A stretch of DNA of 64,000 bases, from positions 19,708,806 to 19,772,805 of the forward strand of contig NC_068978.1 of assembly GCF_016808095.1 (NCBI RefSeq), given 5' to 3'. How positions within the stretch are numbered: the stretch's first letter is position 1; every line of letters begins with the position of its first letter. Shown piece after piece: positions 9,573 to 21,391 of this stretch. The notes under the pieces are model-generated. The model saw nothing but the letters and a program-made list of their open reading frames with translations. It searched no databases and was not told the origin of the DNA. This DNA comes from Vigna angularis. Its lineage: Eukaryota; Streptophyta; Magnoliopsida; Fabales; Fabaceae. The translations under genes and the position numbers were made by a program.

Positions 9573-12500
9573 TGTCAACACCCAATTTCGTCCGGATTGA
9601 TCGTAATAAGTTTATTTTATCTTATTTTATTTTAAGCTATTTTCTTTCGTTTTTATTTATGTTTTTATTTTACTTTTTTTTGTATATATTTAGTTATTTA
9701 ATTTTTTGTTTGTTTTAAAAAATATAAAAATAAATAAAAATAAAAAAAATAAAAAAAACACACCGTAGTCACCCACGTTTTGGACACAGAGATGGTTTTC
9801 ATTTTTTAAGAACAATTGGTGAGGGTCCATGTTTGTTTTTATCGTTTCCATTAAGAGAGTGGTGCACTTGGACGGTTGGAAGAATTTCTGAGCACTGAGA
9901 CAGGAGGTCCCTTGGTGAAGAAGACAGTTAACAAATTTTCCCACTTCAGCATATGCCAATCAAAGCTGCCGACAAAGTTTGCTCCTTCTGCCAATTTAAG
10001 GAGTTCATCAACTTCACTGCAGGGGGAAGATACCTCACGGCCAACACCTTATACACGGCCAACATCCATCCATCTTCATCGCCTTCAGCTTCATCCTTAC
10101 ACTACAGCCCAGCACCTATCACCCTTATACTTCTCATTCTCATCATCCGTTCATTCACCTTTCAACAACCTTCATCTTCCCAGCCATCACTGATCTTAAC
10201 CTCTCTGCTATCACCCATTCTTCACCTTTTGCTCCCAATCAATCATCATCTCCTCATTCCTTACACCTCGTAGCCATCTTGACACTGAACCAGCACTTAT
10301 CAACTTCATTCAATTCCTTCCAGTTTCACTTCCACCATCCCACTTCCAATCTCCCACTGAAACTGTCGACACCTCTGATGATCATACCATGGCTGAACTC
10401 CAAACTCTGGAGGAGCCTCCATCTCATCCTCCCCAACCCAAACAGGGGGGTGACGACAGCCGAGGGGCATTAGGCTCCTCTGATCCAAAACCAGTAAACT
10501 CCCTTCCACCACTTTTATCCCTAGACAGGACCAAAACCCTCCTTCATCCATTACTTTCAGCTCCATACACCGTCTCCAACACCTATAATTTTCATCCCAC
10601 CTCTTCCTCATCACTCGCGGCCAACACCACCATATTCACTCCAAAATTTCCTTTTCACACCCAACTTCAACCTCATCTTTCAACCATCAAAAACCCCCAA
10701 CCATCAAACTCTCACTAGCTATTACAATTCATCCTTCATTTTGGCCAAAGTCATCTACAAACCCATCTTCACCTATTCCAACAGAATCTCAAATAACTCA
10801 AGAGTAAAAAACGAGACGCAGGAAAAGGCCCTGGTGATGACCAGCGGTATCGCCAACGTCCTGATGGCGAATAGCATCGCGACCTAAGGCGAGGGATTTG
10901 CTTCCCGCGTGCGAAGAAGAGAAAGGAAGAGAGGTCTGGATCCAGTGGCCCGGTGGCCGTTTCGTCGCGGTGGCTGGATCGGAGGAGCAGCGGCTTGTGA
11001 GCGAGAGCTGACGGAGGCAATCCCCTTCCTGCGTCACCGTCGTTGAAGAAAGGAAGAGGGAAGGAAGCGAGAGTCGTAGCGGCGAGGGTCATTACCAGTG
11101 ACGCCGTGGGTCACGATTCGCGGTGGCCGAATGGTTGGAGATTGAGTCATGGCCGTGGGTGGCAGAGGTGGATGTCCCTATTTTTCTTTCATTCAAAGAA
11201 GAAGACCCTAACACAAATGAGAGGATAAATGAGTTTCTGAACGTAGAGGCTTTGGACCTAGCTAGGGGGCCGCGTCTTTGCCATATACACGACTCCCCTG
11301 CACCCCCTTTCAGTTGGGCTTAAGCCCACTCTGCAAATAAAGATAAAAAAAAAAAGAATTGGACCGAACACACATTTCAGGATGCACCTCCGTTTTCATA
11401 TTTACACTCTTTGGTTTCCATATTTACACTCTTTGGCAGATATAAAGTTGAAGAAAAATGATGTTGATCCAAACTAAGGAGCCTCAAGTTTATCCTGCAC
11501 TTCGTTGGGTTTGTTTCTCTTGCGTTTATTTATTTTTATTTTATTTTGTTTTATTATTATGCTTTGTTTTTTTTTATTTTATTTTTATTTGTTTGGTTAT
11601 TAACTTTTATTATGTAACTCCTTGTATGATAGTTCCACACCCCTTTGTTTTATTTATATCTATTAGGTTAATTTGTTTCGTTTTGCATAAAAATTACAAA
11701 AAAATAAAAAAAAACATATAAAACTTTAAAAAAATATTTAATGATATAAATATCGGTATAAGTACTCGTGCGATCGTACGTATCAGCTTAGTACTTATTG
11801 CCCAAATATAAAATAAACAAAAAAGGCCGTATGAGTACTCGTGCGATCGTACGCATCAGCCTAGTGCTCATTACGCAAAACAATAAAAAATAAGAAAAAA
11901 GCCGTGTGAGTGCCCGTGCGATCGTACGCATCAGCCTAGTACTCATTACGCAAAACAATAAGAGGAAAAAGCCGTGTGAGTGCTCGTGCGATAGTACGCA
12001 TCAGCCTAGTACTCATTACACAAAAAATATAAATATTACAATGAAAATACCAAAAACATATAAAATCTTCAAAAACTAAAAAACATCTATTTTTCAAACT
12101 ACAAATAATATTGCCTTGCAGAACTACGTGATCCTTGATTCTCCATCAAAAGTGGAGATACGTAGGAGCAAGGCCAGTCCTTGTCAGGCTCATTCTCCCA
12201 AAAATCCAAATTATCCATAACAAGTTTTCAAACAATTTTCCAAGCAAATTTCTCAAACAGTTTTCTAAATGAACTACGGAACCCTGATTTCTCATTCTGA
12301 ATGAGAATACGTAGGAGCAAGGTCATTCCTTGTCGGGCCCAAAAATATAAAAAAAAATATATATTTTGTTTCTTTAGAGTTTTATTTTAAGGGAAAGTTA
12401 AACACTTTGAAAACCACATCCATATTCGCGCATTTAGTTAAAGGTACTGCCTTAAGGCAGGCGTTGTAGGGTGCTAATACCTTCCCTACACGTAACCGAC

Positions 12501-12665
12501 TCCCGAACTTAGAATCTCGATTTCGCAGGCCATGTCTTATCATTTTATGGTTTTTCCGTAGCTTTCCAGAATAAACTATGGTGGCGACTCCAAAATCTCT
12601 TTTCTTAAAAACTCGTTTCTTTTTCCTTTTCGGATCGTCGTCCCGTCGCGATTCCGGTTGCGACA
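9573..12665 (+). mobile_element. 3' LTR of the Tat/Ogre-like element
   Basis: Begins TGTCAACACCC directly after the polypurine tract and ends TTGCGACA, 3093 bp. Two copies of a motif around gatacgtaggagcaagg (about 12160 and 12308) are typical of Tat/Ogre LTRs. Open frames inside (9876-10718, 10769-11092) are proline/serine-rich or have no recognisable domain, and I do not call them genes. Confidence 0.8.
11754..12020 (+). repeat. Four-copy repeat inside the LTR, about 65-75 bp
   Basis: The core gtgcgatcgtacgcatcagc plus ctagtactcatta occurs four times (about 11768, 11838, 11916, 11984), separated by A-rich spacers of changing length. The core is far more conserved than the spacers. Confidence 0.85.
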
Positions 12666-12670
12666 ATATG

Positions 12671-13880
12671 CCTTTATCTTAACTTTTTTTTTCTCTTCTT
12701 CCTTCCTTTCTATCATATTTCTCTTCTTCCTTTTCTCTAAAATTTATCTTCCATACCTCATTGTTTTCAAAATTTGATCATACTTTTCATAGCTTAGGAG
12801 CTAATGAATATTTTTGTCCAATTATATTTTTAAAAAGTGTAAGTTCGTTTTTACTTTATAAATTATTTATTTTATTAATTTTCGTATGGTTTTATCACCA
12901 ATTTTAGTATGGTTAATTGATATAAGCAATCATTTCAACTCGATTTATCATAGGCTAAAACTATGCTATATTTGGATACCTTACTATTTGAGTATTCATA
13001 TTGTTTGGAGTTTGTAAATTCTTCATTAAAGATAACAATGCCAAGTAAGGGAAACTAGTTTATTTTCATGTATCACTCTAGATTATATGATCTGGATGTA
13101 GAGGTTATGTCATCACTACATTTTCTCATCAATTTTGATGGAGATCTTTTGTGAGGGGTGAATGGTTGATTTTAAGCATTTGAATGTAATGTTTAATTTA
13201 AAAGATTTATGTTGTCTGAGTAGTTAAATGAGGAGATACATCATTTGAGTTAAATTAATTCATTTTGAATGCTATTTTTTAGAACTAAATATATCATATT
13301 AGGTACAATAAATGAGTAAAAAAACTCAATCTGAATCCATTTGATGTTATGATTTGTTAATTTTAAGTTTATGAATTATGTAGAAATCATAATTAAGTAG
13401 GGCTTTACCAATGTTTTGGTGCACTAAGTGAGCCATTTCCTTGTTCAACAAAATTAGTTTTGTGAAAAACTTGAAAGCTCAAAGAGGTTGGTCGTTTGAC
13501 GAGTCAAGTTTTGCAAGACAAGCCTATCCTAGTATTTGGAGTCGTGGATGTGAAGTCTTAGAAAATTGATTTAAGAGTATAAAAGGGTTTTATAAATTAC
13601 ATTCATAAGTTTTATTATTTAAAAGTCAAAGTTGTTGGTAGAAATTTCTTTAAACAAGTTTCATTTTATAAAAATCTCCATATCTTTAGAAATCTATTCT
13701 TTAAAAACTCGTATACCTTCTTTAACCCTATTTCATCTCTTTGAATATTTGAGCACATCCTACAACTCTTGGTGAAGAAAGTTGTAAAAATACTTTACTA
13801 GAATTTTTAATGGAGTAAGTACTCTTTTTACTCCTTTTTGGTCCAATCTGTCTTTTGTTTGCATATACTTTATGAAATAC
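12671..13880. other. AT-rich sequence without a recognisable gene
   Basis: Flank of the Tat-like element. No long open frame or family motif seen on either strand. Confidence 0.4.
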
Positions 13881-13884
13881 ACAG

Positions 13885-15284
13885 GAAAACACTAGAGGGG
13901 GCGAATATTTTTTTCTAAAATTTTCGAAAAAGGTATATGATGAGTTTTCAAAGAGTTACTGAACAAGGGTATGCTTCAGATGATAACATATAAAACTTAA
14001 CAAAACCTCTTTAAAGAAGAAAACAATAAAACACAATTTTTATACTGGTTCACTCAACCTGAGCTACGTCCAGTTGTCCCTTAAGAACTCTTAAGGGGTT
14101 CCACTAGTCTTATCAAAGATTATAACAAGTTTAACCCACTCCTTGTTACAAGTATTATACCACTCCTAGTCCCCTTGTCAATCTTGACTAGTCCGAGTAT
14201 TATAAATCATTTTTTGTTCACTAGTCAATCTTGACTAGTCAGAGTATTATAAACCACTCTTGTTTCCCTAATTAATGCTGACTATTCTGAGTATTATAAA
14301 CCACTCTTGGTTTACAAATGTTTGATTACATGAAGGACAATAACTCTCATTGAGAGGGTTTTTAATTAAAATAATAAATTCCTGAATTCTTGTAATTACT
14401 CTCACTCACTCTTTTTGGATGAAAGCATCAGACCATGTAAGCTGATAGCAAAGCACTTGATTTCTGTTGACTCTCTAGTTTTCTTTCTTCTTTTCTTTGG
14501 GCATTTGTGTTTAGATGCTTTGAGCACAAAACGTTAGAGCAGATATTCAATGAAGGCTCTCTTTTGTTTTCCCTTTTTCTTTATCTCTTCTCTTCTCTTC
14601 TCTTCTTTGAAATATGTAGATGTTGTAGGCTTAGAGATAAATATTTGATGATAGCTCTTTTCTATTTTCTCTTATTTCTTGCTCATTACTCTTCTCATTC
14701 TCTTTTGCTAAAGTATGCTTTCATTCATTCTCTTATATCTTCATCATTTCTCTTAGGTTTACGAGCATTAGACAATATTTACATTAAGGTAGAGTAGAGC
14801 TTATATGTGTTATGATCTTTCGTGAGCATACTTTGTCTTTATTTTTTCACTCTCAATTTTATCTTTCATTTTTTACCCCTTTTTTTCTTTTTAGTTGATC
14901 TTCTTTATATAGACTTTCTTGTGAGATGACCGTTGGACATTGAGTTGATTTCAAAATAGGCTTCATAGCCTTTTTAAGTAGCTTGATCAGACTCTTGTCT
15001 ACGTTGTAGAGAAGCAAAACTTTTTCGCATAAATAGCTTGTACGGTCTTCTTGGGCAAGAGGATTTGATGAAACATTTTAAGAATGTCTTCTTATCTCTC
15101 AACGTCTTTTCGACCTTTATGTAGAGCTTCTAAGTTAAGCTAAATGTTGTCATTTCCTGCACAGATAAAGAGAGCAAAACATGAAAGCACAAAAGAACTT
15201 CTCCATACAACATTAAATATTTTATCCAATGATGATTGTACATCACATGACGTGCTCATAGCATATTTGCATATGTCAACATTT
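13885..15284 (-). mobile_element. Probable Copia-type LTR (solo or fragment)
   Basis: On the minus strand it starts tgttgacatatgcaaat (forward end 15284) and runs to the cccctctagtg area near 13890, a layout common in legume Copia LTRs. Within it, tttatactggttcactcaac (14038) and four units of about 50 bp with gtcaatcttgactagt...gagtattataaa (14170-14310) are visible. Boundaries are approximate and no target duplication was confirmed. Confidence 0.35.
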
Positions 15285-15655
15285 AATTAATGCATCATTT
15301 GTTATCAAGTTTACTTTAGATGAAGTAGATGATATACTCTTTATATACTTCCCCTATAAGAAAGTTTACAAAATCTTGCGGTTTTGTTTGAGCGAGGTTA
15401 ATACTTAGATGCTTTATCATTAGATCATACTCATGTTCTTTATTTCAGACGCTACAGAGTATAGATACTCTGTTAGGAAATCTACATTGTTTAGCGCAGG
15501 TCTAAGCTAGCATATTGCTTAATGGGATGACTATCGTTTATCCAACACGTTGTCTTCCTTTTAAGTGTGACATATACTTTTCCATAATGTTTAGTGCATC
15601 GTTTTAGATATCACACATGACTTATTTTTTCATACTCTTGATGACATAACCAACT
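15285..15655. other. Spacer before the CACTA terminus
   Basis: AT-rich sequence with no recognisable feature. Confidence 0.35.
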
Positions 15656-15984
15656 CACTAATGTAGAAAAATACGTTAACGTTAGTGTTTTTCGATCTTT
15701 AACATCCAATACAAAGCTAACGTCATATCGAGAGATGTTAAATTGAGACATCATATGGAGCCCAGCGCAATTCCCTTTGCGCTTAGCAAGTGATCCAAGG
15801 GTGGTTTCTGTGAAATGGAAAAGGGGGGTTTGACGTCTAATTTTGTGAAGACTTACGTCAAGTTCGTTAAAACATAGCATTTCTCTTCGCGAAGGTTTTC
15901 CTTTGGAGTGGCACTGTAAGTGAGTTGACGTCGGTAATTGTATAGGTTGACTTTAATTCATGTACTTTAACGTCGTGTAGTGCA

Positions 15985-18900
15985 TAGGAGAAAATAATGA
16001 TTCATCAGCGTCTTCCAATGGATTGCAGATGTAACTCAGAACGAATTCCCATGTCTACCAAAATCTGGCCATGCTTTCACTCCATCTTTTGTCTTTCCTT
16101 TTACGTTTAGTAAAGTCCCGAAAATACTATCACATACATTTTCTTCAACGTACATCACGTCTATGCAATGTCGCACATCAAGTTTAAAATATGGAATATT
16201 AAAGAATATTAATCGTTTCTTCCAAATGTTTTTCTCAATGGTCTTCTTTTGAAGTTTTCCTAACACAACATTAATGTTCTTGACCTGGTTGTATACTTCT
16301 TCCCCATTGCGAGGTCTGAACATAACATCATCTTCTGCAATTCCATTAAACACTTTTTTCAATTTACGATAAGGATGATTTTGAGGAAAGAATCTTCGGT
16401 GTCTTGTGTACAAAGTTTTCTACCCATGCTTCAATTGAAGATATCTAGTATTTTATGCAAAATGACCTTTAACACTATAACCACTCAAGTTTCCATATGT
16501 TGGGCAATCATTTATTATGCAAAACAACATTGCATACAAACAAAAGTTTTCTTCTGAATATGAATTGAAGATCTTGATGCCCTCTTCCCACAACATTTTC
16601 AAATCATCAATTAACAGTTTTAGATACACATTAATGTCATTTCCAGGTTATCTAGGACCCGATATCATCATAGGCAACATCATATATTTTCTCTTCATGC
16701 ACAACATAAGACATATATTGACCATGAACTATTTTTCCTACTTAAGTTGCCATAAGGATTCATATCATCGGTACCAAGTGCAAGTCTTAACTTTCTTGGC
16801 TCTACACCAAATTCTGGAAATTTTTCGTCAATCTTCTTCCATTCTAGGGAATCAGTTGGATGTCGAAGAAGATTATCACACTTTCTTCCATCAATGTGTC
16901 ATTTAAGATTCTTCCCATCTTCTTGAATAGAAAACAATCATTTCATCCTAGCTACTATAGGCAAGTACCACGTTGCCTTAGTAGGTGGACCATCATTATC
17001 TTCATTATTATTTTCATCAACTTTCTTCTTAAACTGTGATAAACCACACATCAGATACAACTTCAGTGAAGCATATTCATCTCTATACAAAACACAATCA
17101 TTGGGACATGCATGTATCTTTTGGTATTTCAAACCCAGTGGACATAAAATTTTCTTCGTCTGTAATTACGGGTTTGTAAGCCATTATTTTCTAGAAGGAT
17201 CTCCTTTAGCAACTCCAACAATTTCGTGAAACCTTTATCAGTCCATTCATTCCTTGCTTTTAAACAAAACAATTTCAAAGTTGCCGACAACCGTGTAAAG
17301 TTGGTGCATCCTAGATACAACTCTTACTTTGAATCGTTCTTAAGACTTTCATATAAATGAGCTTTTCCAAAATTTTCTTCTCCAACATCACGTATGATGA
17401 GTCAATATTATCTCAACTTCACTTACCTTATTGTACTAGATTTAATTAGGGAATTGTGCTTGAATGTACATTATTCCCCAATTTTTGTTAATTGTGCTTA
17501 ATTTGATCAAAAATTCTTGTTTCAATAAATTTGAATGATCTAGGACTAATTATTGTTATTATTAATTGCAGGAGAATTTTTGGAATCATATTTTGGGGAC
17601 ATTAAGAGTTGCCAAGTCATTCCAAATCTTCCACATCAGCATTTTAATTTAATTTAAATTGTATTTTAATTTTTTAGGCCTTTTTGGACCAATTTGCACA
17701 TTGAGCCGTTTTTGGCCATTTTTGGGAGTGACCCAATTGTAATTTCTGACCTAGTTTAGTGTGCCAAGAGGGGGGAAGACCTCCCATCTCTCCTTATTCT
17801 ACATTTTGTGTTTTAAGGGGTTCTTGGAGAGCTCCTCATCTTAGGTTTTTCGTTTTCTCTCTTCTCTTTGTATTGAACTCGTTTTCTAATTAAATGCAAT
17901 CCTGTTTTCAATTTCTTTCTCTATTTTCTTGCTCATTTTTGTTTCCATTGCTTCTACTATTCTTAGAATTTAATTTTCGTTTTCATCTTGCAATAGCATT
18001 TCGTTTTGCTCTTCCAATTCCAATTTACATTCTGTTTTCCCCTTTTGTTTTCATTTTGCGTTTTGTGTTTTGGTTTTGCGTTTTGAAGTTCTGGGTTTGG
18101 TTCGTTTTTATGTTGCATTTTGGTGCTGTAATTCATTTTCCAATTCTTGATTTTGCGTTTTTAATGTTGGGTTGCAGTTCTAATTCATTAATAATGGTAG
18201 ATTAATCGGTTTTTGTTGGTCATTAGTGATTTTACAGCATTTTCCATGAGATTATGTGCTATTATTGCAATTCTGCTACTGTCACTTTGTATCACATTTA
18301 ATCTGTTATGCACTTGCGATTAGGGCACGCTTAGTGGTCTAATTTCGGTTAATTATCGCTTAATTAGTTAATCTGTTTAGTGTAGGGGTTGATTAATTTG
18401 GTGCAATTCGTTTGCTTAATTCCTCTTAGGAAAACCCAATTAATCTTCGCTTAGTTGATTGATTGGTGTTTGAATAGGGTGAGGGTAACGTTCAATTGAT
18501 TGTTAATCGAGGATTGGGAGTGTTGTAACTAAGCCAATGACCAACCTGTCTTTGAATTGTGTGAAATTTGTGTTTTGATTTGTTAATTTCTAGTTCAAAA
18601 ATGTCTATTTCCTCCCCTCCACTACATGTTTGATCTAATTCCTGAACCACATTTGGTCCTTGGGAGGCAACCTAGGAGTCACTTCCTAGTATTATACTAC
18701 ACTTAATTGCATATTAATTTGATTCGGGTACGACCTCGATCAACGTACCATTTCCTCTAAATGACCACTCATTGATTCATCCACATAATTTGAATCTCTT
18801 GACATTGTTGGGTGGTATATTACTTCTCCAAGTCAAGTCCAAACTATATAACTTCTCATTATTTCATAATGAACAAATGATCACGGATATTGTCCAAGTC

Positions 18901-19010
18901 TTCCAATATTTGATTAAGACAACAAATAGAAGGACAAAAATATGTCTCGTTCATTGGGTTTGCATGTTCTTTAACATATTATAAGAGTAAAAACTCTCAT
19001 TTCATACTCT
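15985..19010 (-). pseudogene. Broken CACTA TNP2-like transposase
   Basis: Read leftwards on the minus strand. An N-terminal part (about 19010-18755) is decayed. After an interruption, IRDVGEENF and LYLGCTNFTRLSATLKLF lie at 17400-17270, then IHACPNDCVLYRDEYASL at 17110-17040. A frame with MMISGPR and LIDDLKMLWEEGI lies around 16670-16570, then YTRHRRFFPQNHPYRKLKKV and HCIDVMYVEENVCDSIFGTL from 16410 to 16110. These are family signatures of the TNP2 transposase of En/Spm elements, which cuts and moves the element. Several stops and frame changes separate the pieces (for example after 17129 and 16938, and inside 16510-16900), and an LTR-like insertion at about 17432-18750 splits the N-terminus. 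The C-terminal part beyond about 15985 is lost. Not functional. Confidence 0.8.
17432..18750 (+). mobile_element. LTR-like insertion splitting the TNP2 pseudogene
   Basis: Starts tgtactagatttaat and ends ...gatcaacgtacca between two TNP2 fragments. Contains T-rich leader-like sequence and ccttgggaggcaacctagga (18659) near its right end, a pattern seen in plant LTRs. The 103-codon open frame at 17894 is F/L-rich and not a recognised protein. No clear target duplication. Confidence 0.4.
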
Positions 19011-19479
19011 TCACCAATATAATGTTCATTCATCCAGCTTCAATTCATACTACTCTTAAAATGTTTTTAAACAATAAAAAGGCAAAAAACCACATCAAAA
19101 AATAAATATAACTTACGATTCACAAAATGAATAGAAACACGCGACTTAAAAAACAAATACATTTAAGGTAAATAACATAAAACTGACATTGGATGTTCTT
19201 TAACTTCGTGAACCAAGCAAATGGGGCTTACTTCAATAGATAGAGGTTCAACTCACTAACCACGTAAAAGCCTCAAGAAAACAAAAACCAATCGATCGAA
19301 ACATACAAAAAACAACACAAAAGATCATGAAACCATTATCGCAAAGACTTAACTGAGTGAAACGTAACCTTTGTTGTTATTCACACTTATCTTTGAAAAC
19401 GGAAGTTCAAGAAAAATGAAAGCGCAAAGAAATAGTTAAAGTAAGTTAAGTTTTTAAAATTTACAACATATAAGACGTT

Positions 19480-19985
19480 GGAAACCAAGTAAATCTGACA
19501 TCTTATAGATATATGACGTCAAAATCTAGGACACTCAACGTCATATTGTAGTAAATACTTAAACTTTCCCGCGAAAACTTTAATGTTTTTTGGGGAAATA
19601 TGATGCCGACTTAACCCACAGTCCGATGTTTATTTGGTCAATGAGAAGTGAAAAGGTCATCCTCACAACATCAACAAGCATATAACGTTTGGGAATACAA
19701 AAGATAAACGTCATATATCCATGAACAATGTAGTGAATGTTATGAATATTTATTTCATTGAAGTTGGAATCATTAATTATAGTGTTGTAAATGAAATGTT
19801 TGATGTTGAATTAGCCTTAGGTTCAATGTGTAATGGGTTAGGAGGACAGGGTAGTTGGTAGCATTAATTACAGTGTTGTTACCAATAAAGGCTTTGACGT
19901 CAAACTAGGTAATGATTCGACATCTAATTGGTTAGAAGAAGAGTGTAGTTGGGAGCATTAATTACAATGTTGTAAAATGTTATCA
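19480..19985. repeat. CACTA subterminal repeat array, first part
   Basis: Units of about 95-100 bp contain gcattaattacaatgttgtt, accaa(c/t)aaagg, tttgacgtcaaa and gacatctaattgg. The array resumes at 20855-21250 and 24020-24240, showing that the sequences between are insertions. Confidence 0.65.
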
Positions 19986-19989
19986 ATGA

Positions 19990-20855
19990 GGAGCATTGAT
20001 GCCTTGAAGTGATTTTGATGATAATACACTTGAAAGACTTGAAGAATCTATATGGTAAATGTTAAAAGCATACATTGTAGAAATCATTGTACATGAATTA
20101 TTTTGCATTTGTAAAGTACTTAAAAGTTTCATTAACTAGTGATTCTTTACTGCAATGATCGATTATCACAGGGGATAATGGATTATCACATGCCAAAACA
20201 GAAAAGGGTTGGTTGTGGCAATAATTGATTATCACAAGGGATATCGATTATCATGTTTTTCAAAAACCCATAACGGCATGAAATAATCGATTATCACTTA
20301 TGGTAATCAATTATCATTGGTAGTTAGGACCATAATTTCCTTTTCTTACCCATGGCCTACATATACAACCCTCATAACCTTTAAGAGGTTACCAAAACTA
20401 CTTGAGTGCACAAATAAGTTCTTAGGAAGTTCTTTGAGTTTAAGTGTGAGTTAGATCAAGTCTTGTGAAAAGGAGAAGATTGTGTTTACTACGTCTAAGG
20501 TCCAAGCGTTTTTCTTCAAGTTGATTGAGTTAGTTTCTTTACATCGTATGTCGAAGGAAGGTGTATTCTTTTCCTAATCTTTGCATTATTCAGATTGTAA
20601 TCTGAAACTGAATTATAGTGAAAACGTTAATCACTCTTTATAGTGATTAATGACTAGACGTAGAATCTATTTATTCGAACCAGGATAAAAATCATTTGTG
20701 TGATTTTCTCTATCCTTATACTCTTTGCTTACAAACTGTTCGTTAAAATTAGTGAAAGAAAATAATATGTTTTAAAAGAACCAATTCACCCCTCACCTCT
20801 TAGTTATTGACCATTTTCACGCTTTTAAACATTTGCGCGATACCAATCTCAACAA
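19990..20855 (+). mobile_element. Probable solo LTR inserted in the CACTA array
   Basis: Begins near tgatgccttgaagtg and ends near gcgataccaatctcaaca, interrupting an array unit (atcaatgagg on the left, acgaagtgtttgatg on the right). Carries four variants of the ataatcgattatca palindrome at 20160-20320 and the Copia-like tail ccaattcacccctcacctc. Exact ends not resolved. Confidence 0.45.
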
Positions 20856-21390
20856 ACGAAGTGTTTGATGTCAAATTGGGCCCAGGTTCGACATCTAGTT
20901 GGTTAGGAGGAGAGGGCAATTAGGAGCATTAAATACAATGTTGTTACCAACGAAGGATTTGATGTCAAACTGGACAATGATTTGACATCTAGTTGGTCAA
21001 GAGAAGGGGGAAGTTAGGAGCATTAATTATAGTGTTGTCAACAAAGCCTTTGACGTCGAACTGAGTAATGGTTTGACGTCTAATTGGTCAGGAGAAGGAG
21101 GTAGTTGGGAACATTAATTACAATGTTGTTACCAACAAAGGGTTTGACGTCAAATTGGGCAATGGTCCGACATCTAATTGATCAGGAGATGAGAACAATT
21201 GATAATAATAATTATAGTGTTGTTACCAACAAAGGGGTTCACGTCTCTTATTGCATATTCAGACATCTAAAATTCGTATTCAAATACCATTTCCATTCCA
21301 TACTTTTGTCCAGAAGTGTTTCCCTATTGAACATATTAGAACCCATTTTTATGTTTACCTAAAGATTTTTCTTTCCTTTAGATTTCAGAG
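20855..21390. repeat. CACTA subterminal repeat array, second part
   Basis: About four to five units of the same 95-100-bp repeat with gttaccaacaaagg and gacgtc/gacatc cores, ending in atttcagagcat, which recurs at 24361. Confidence 0.6.
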
Positions 21391-21391
21391 C

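Larger units (their letters stand above)
1..12665 (+). mobile_element. Non-autonomous Tat/Ogre-like Ty3-gypsy LTR retrotransposon (5' LTR mostly outside window)
   Basis: Bases 1-7 (tgcgata) match the last bases of the 3' LTR (tgcgaca at 12659-12665) with one change, so the 5' LTR ends at base 7. A primer-binding site follows at 10-27. A polypurine tract (aaagaggggcagc) precedes the 3' LTR at 9573. The internal region is about 9.6 kb, and with two 3.1-kb LTRs the whole element would be about 15.8 kb. I recognise no gag, protease, RT, RNase H or integrase on either strand, so it would need proteins from a relative. The interior is mostly non-coding: tandem repeats, A-rich runs and one antisense homeodomain gene. 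The LTR start (tgtcaacaccc), the PBS type and the large size fit the Tat/Ogre lineage from known family features. The target duplication (perhaps atatg, 12666-12670) cannot be tested because the left flank is outside. Confidence 0.8.

Noticed and set aside
9876..11323. Several open frames within the Tat-like LTR
   Set aside because: Low-complexity Pro/Ser/Thr or basic translations without known domains, overlapping on both strands inside an LTR.
17894..18205. 103-codon F/L-rich open frame resembling a membrane protein
   Set aside because: T-rich LTR-like sequence gives hydrophobic translations by composition. No start context or family match.
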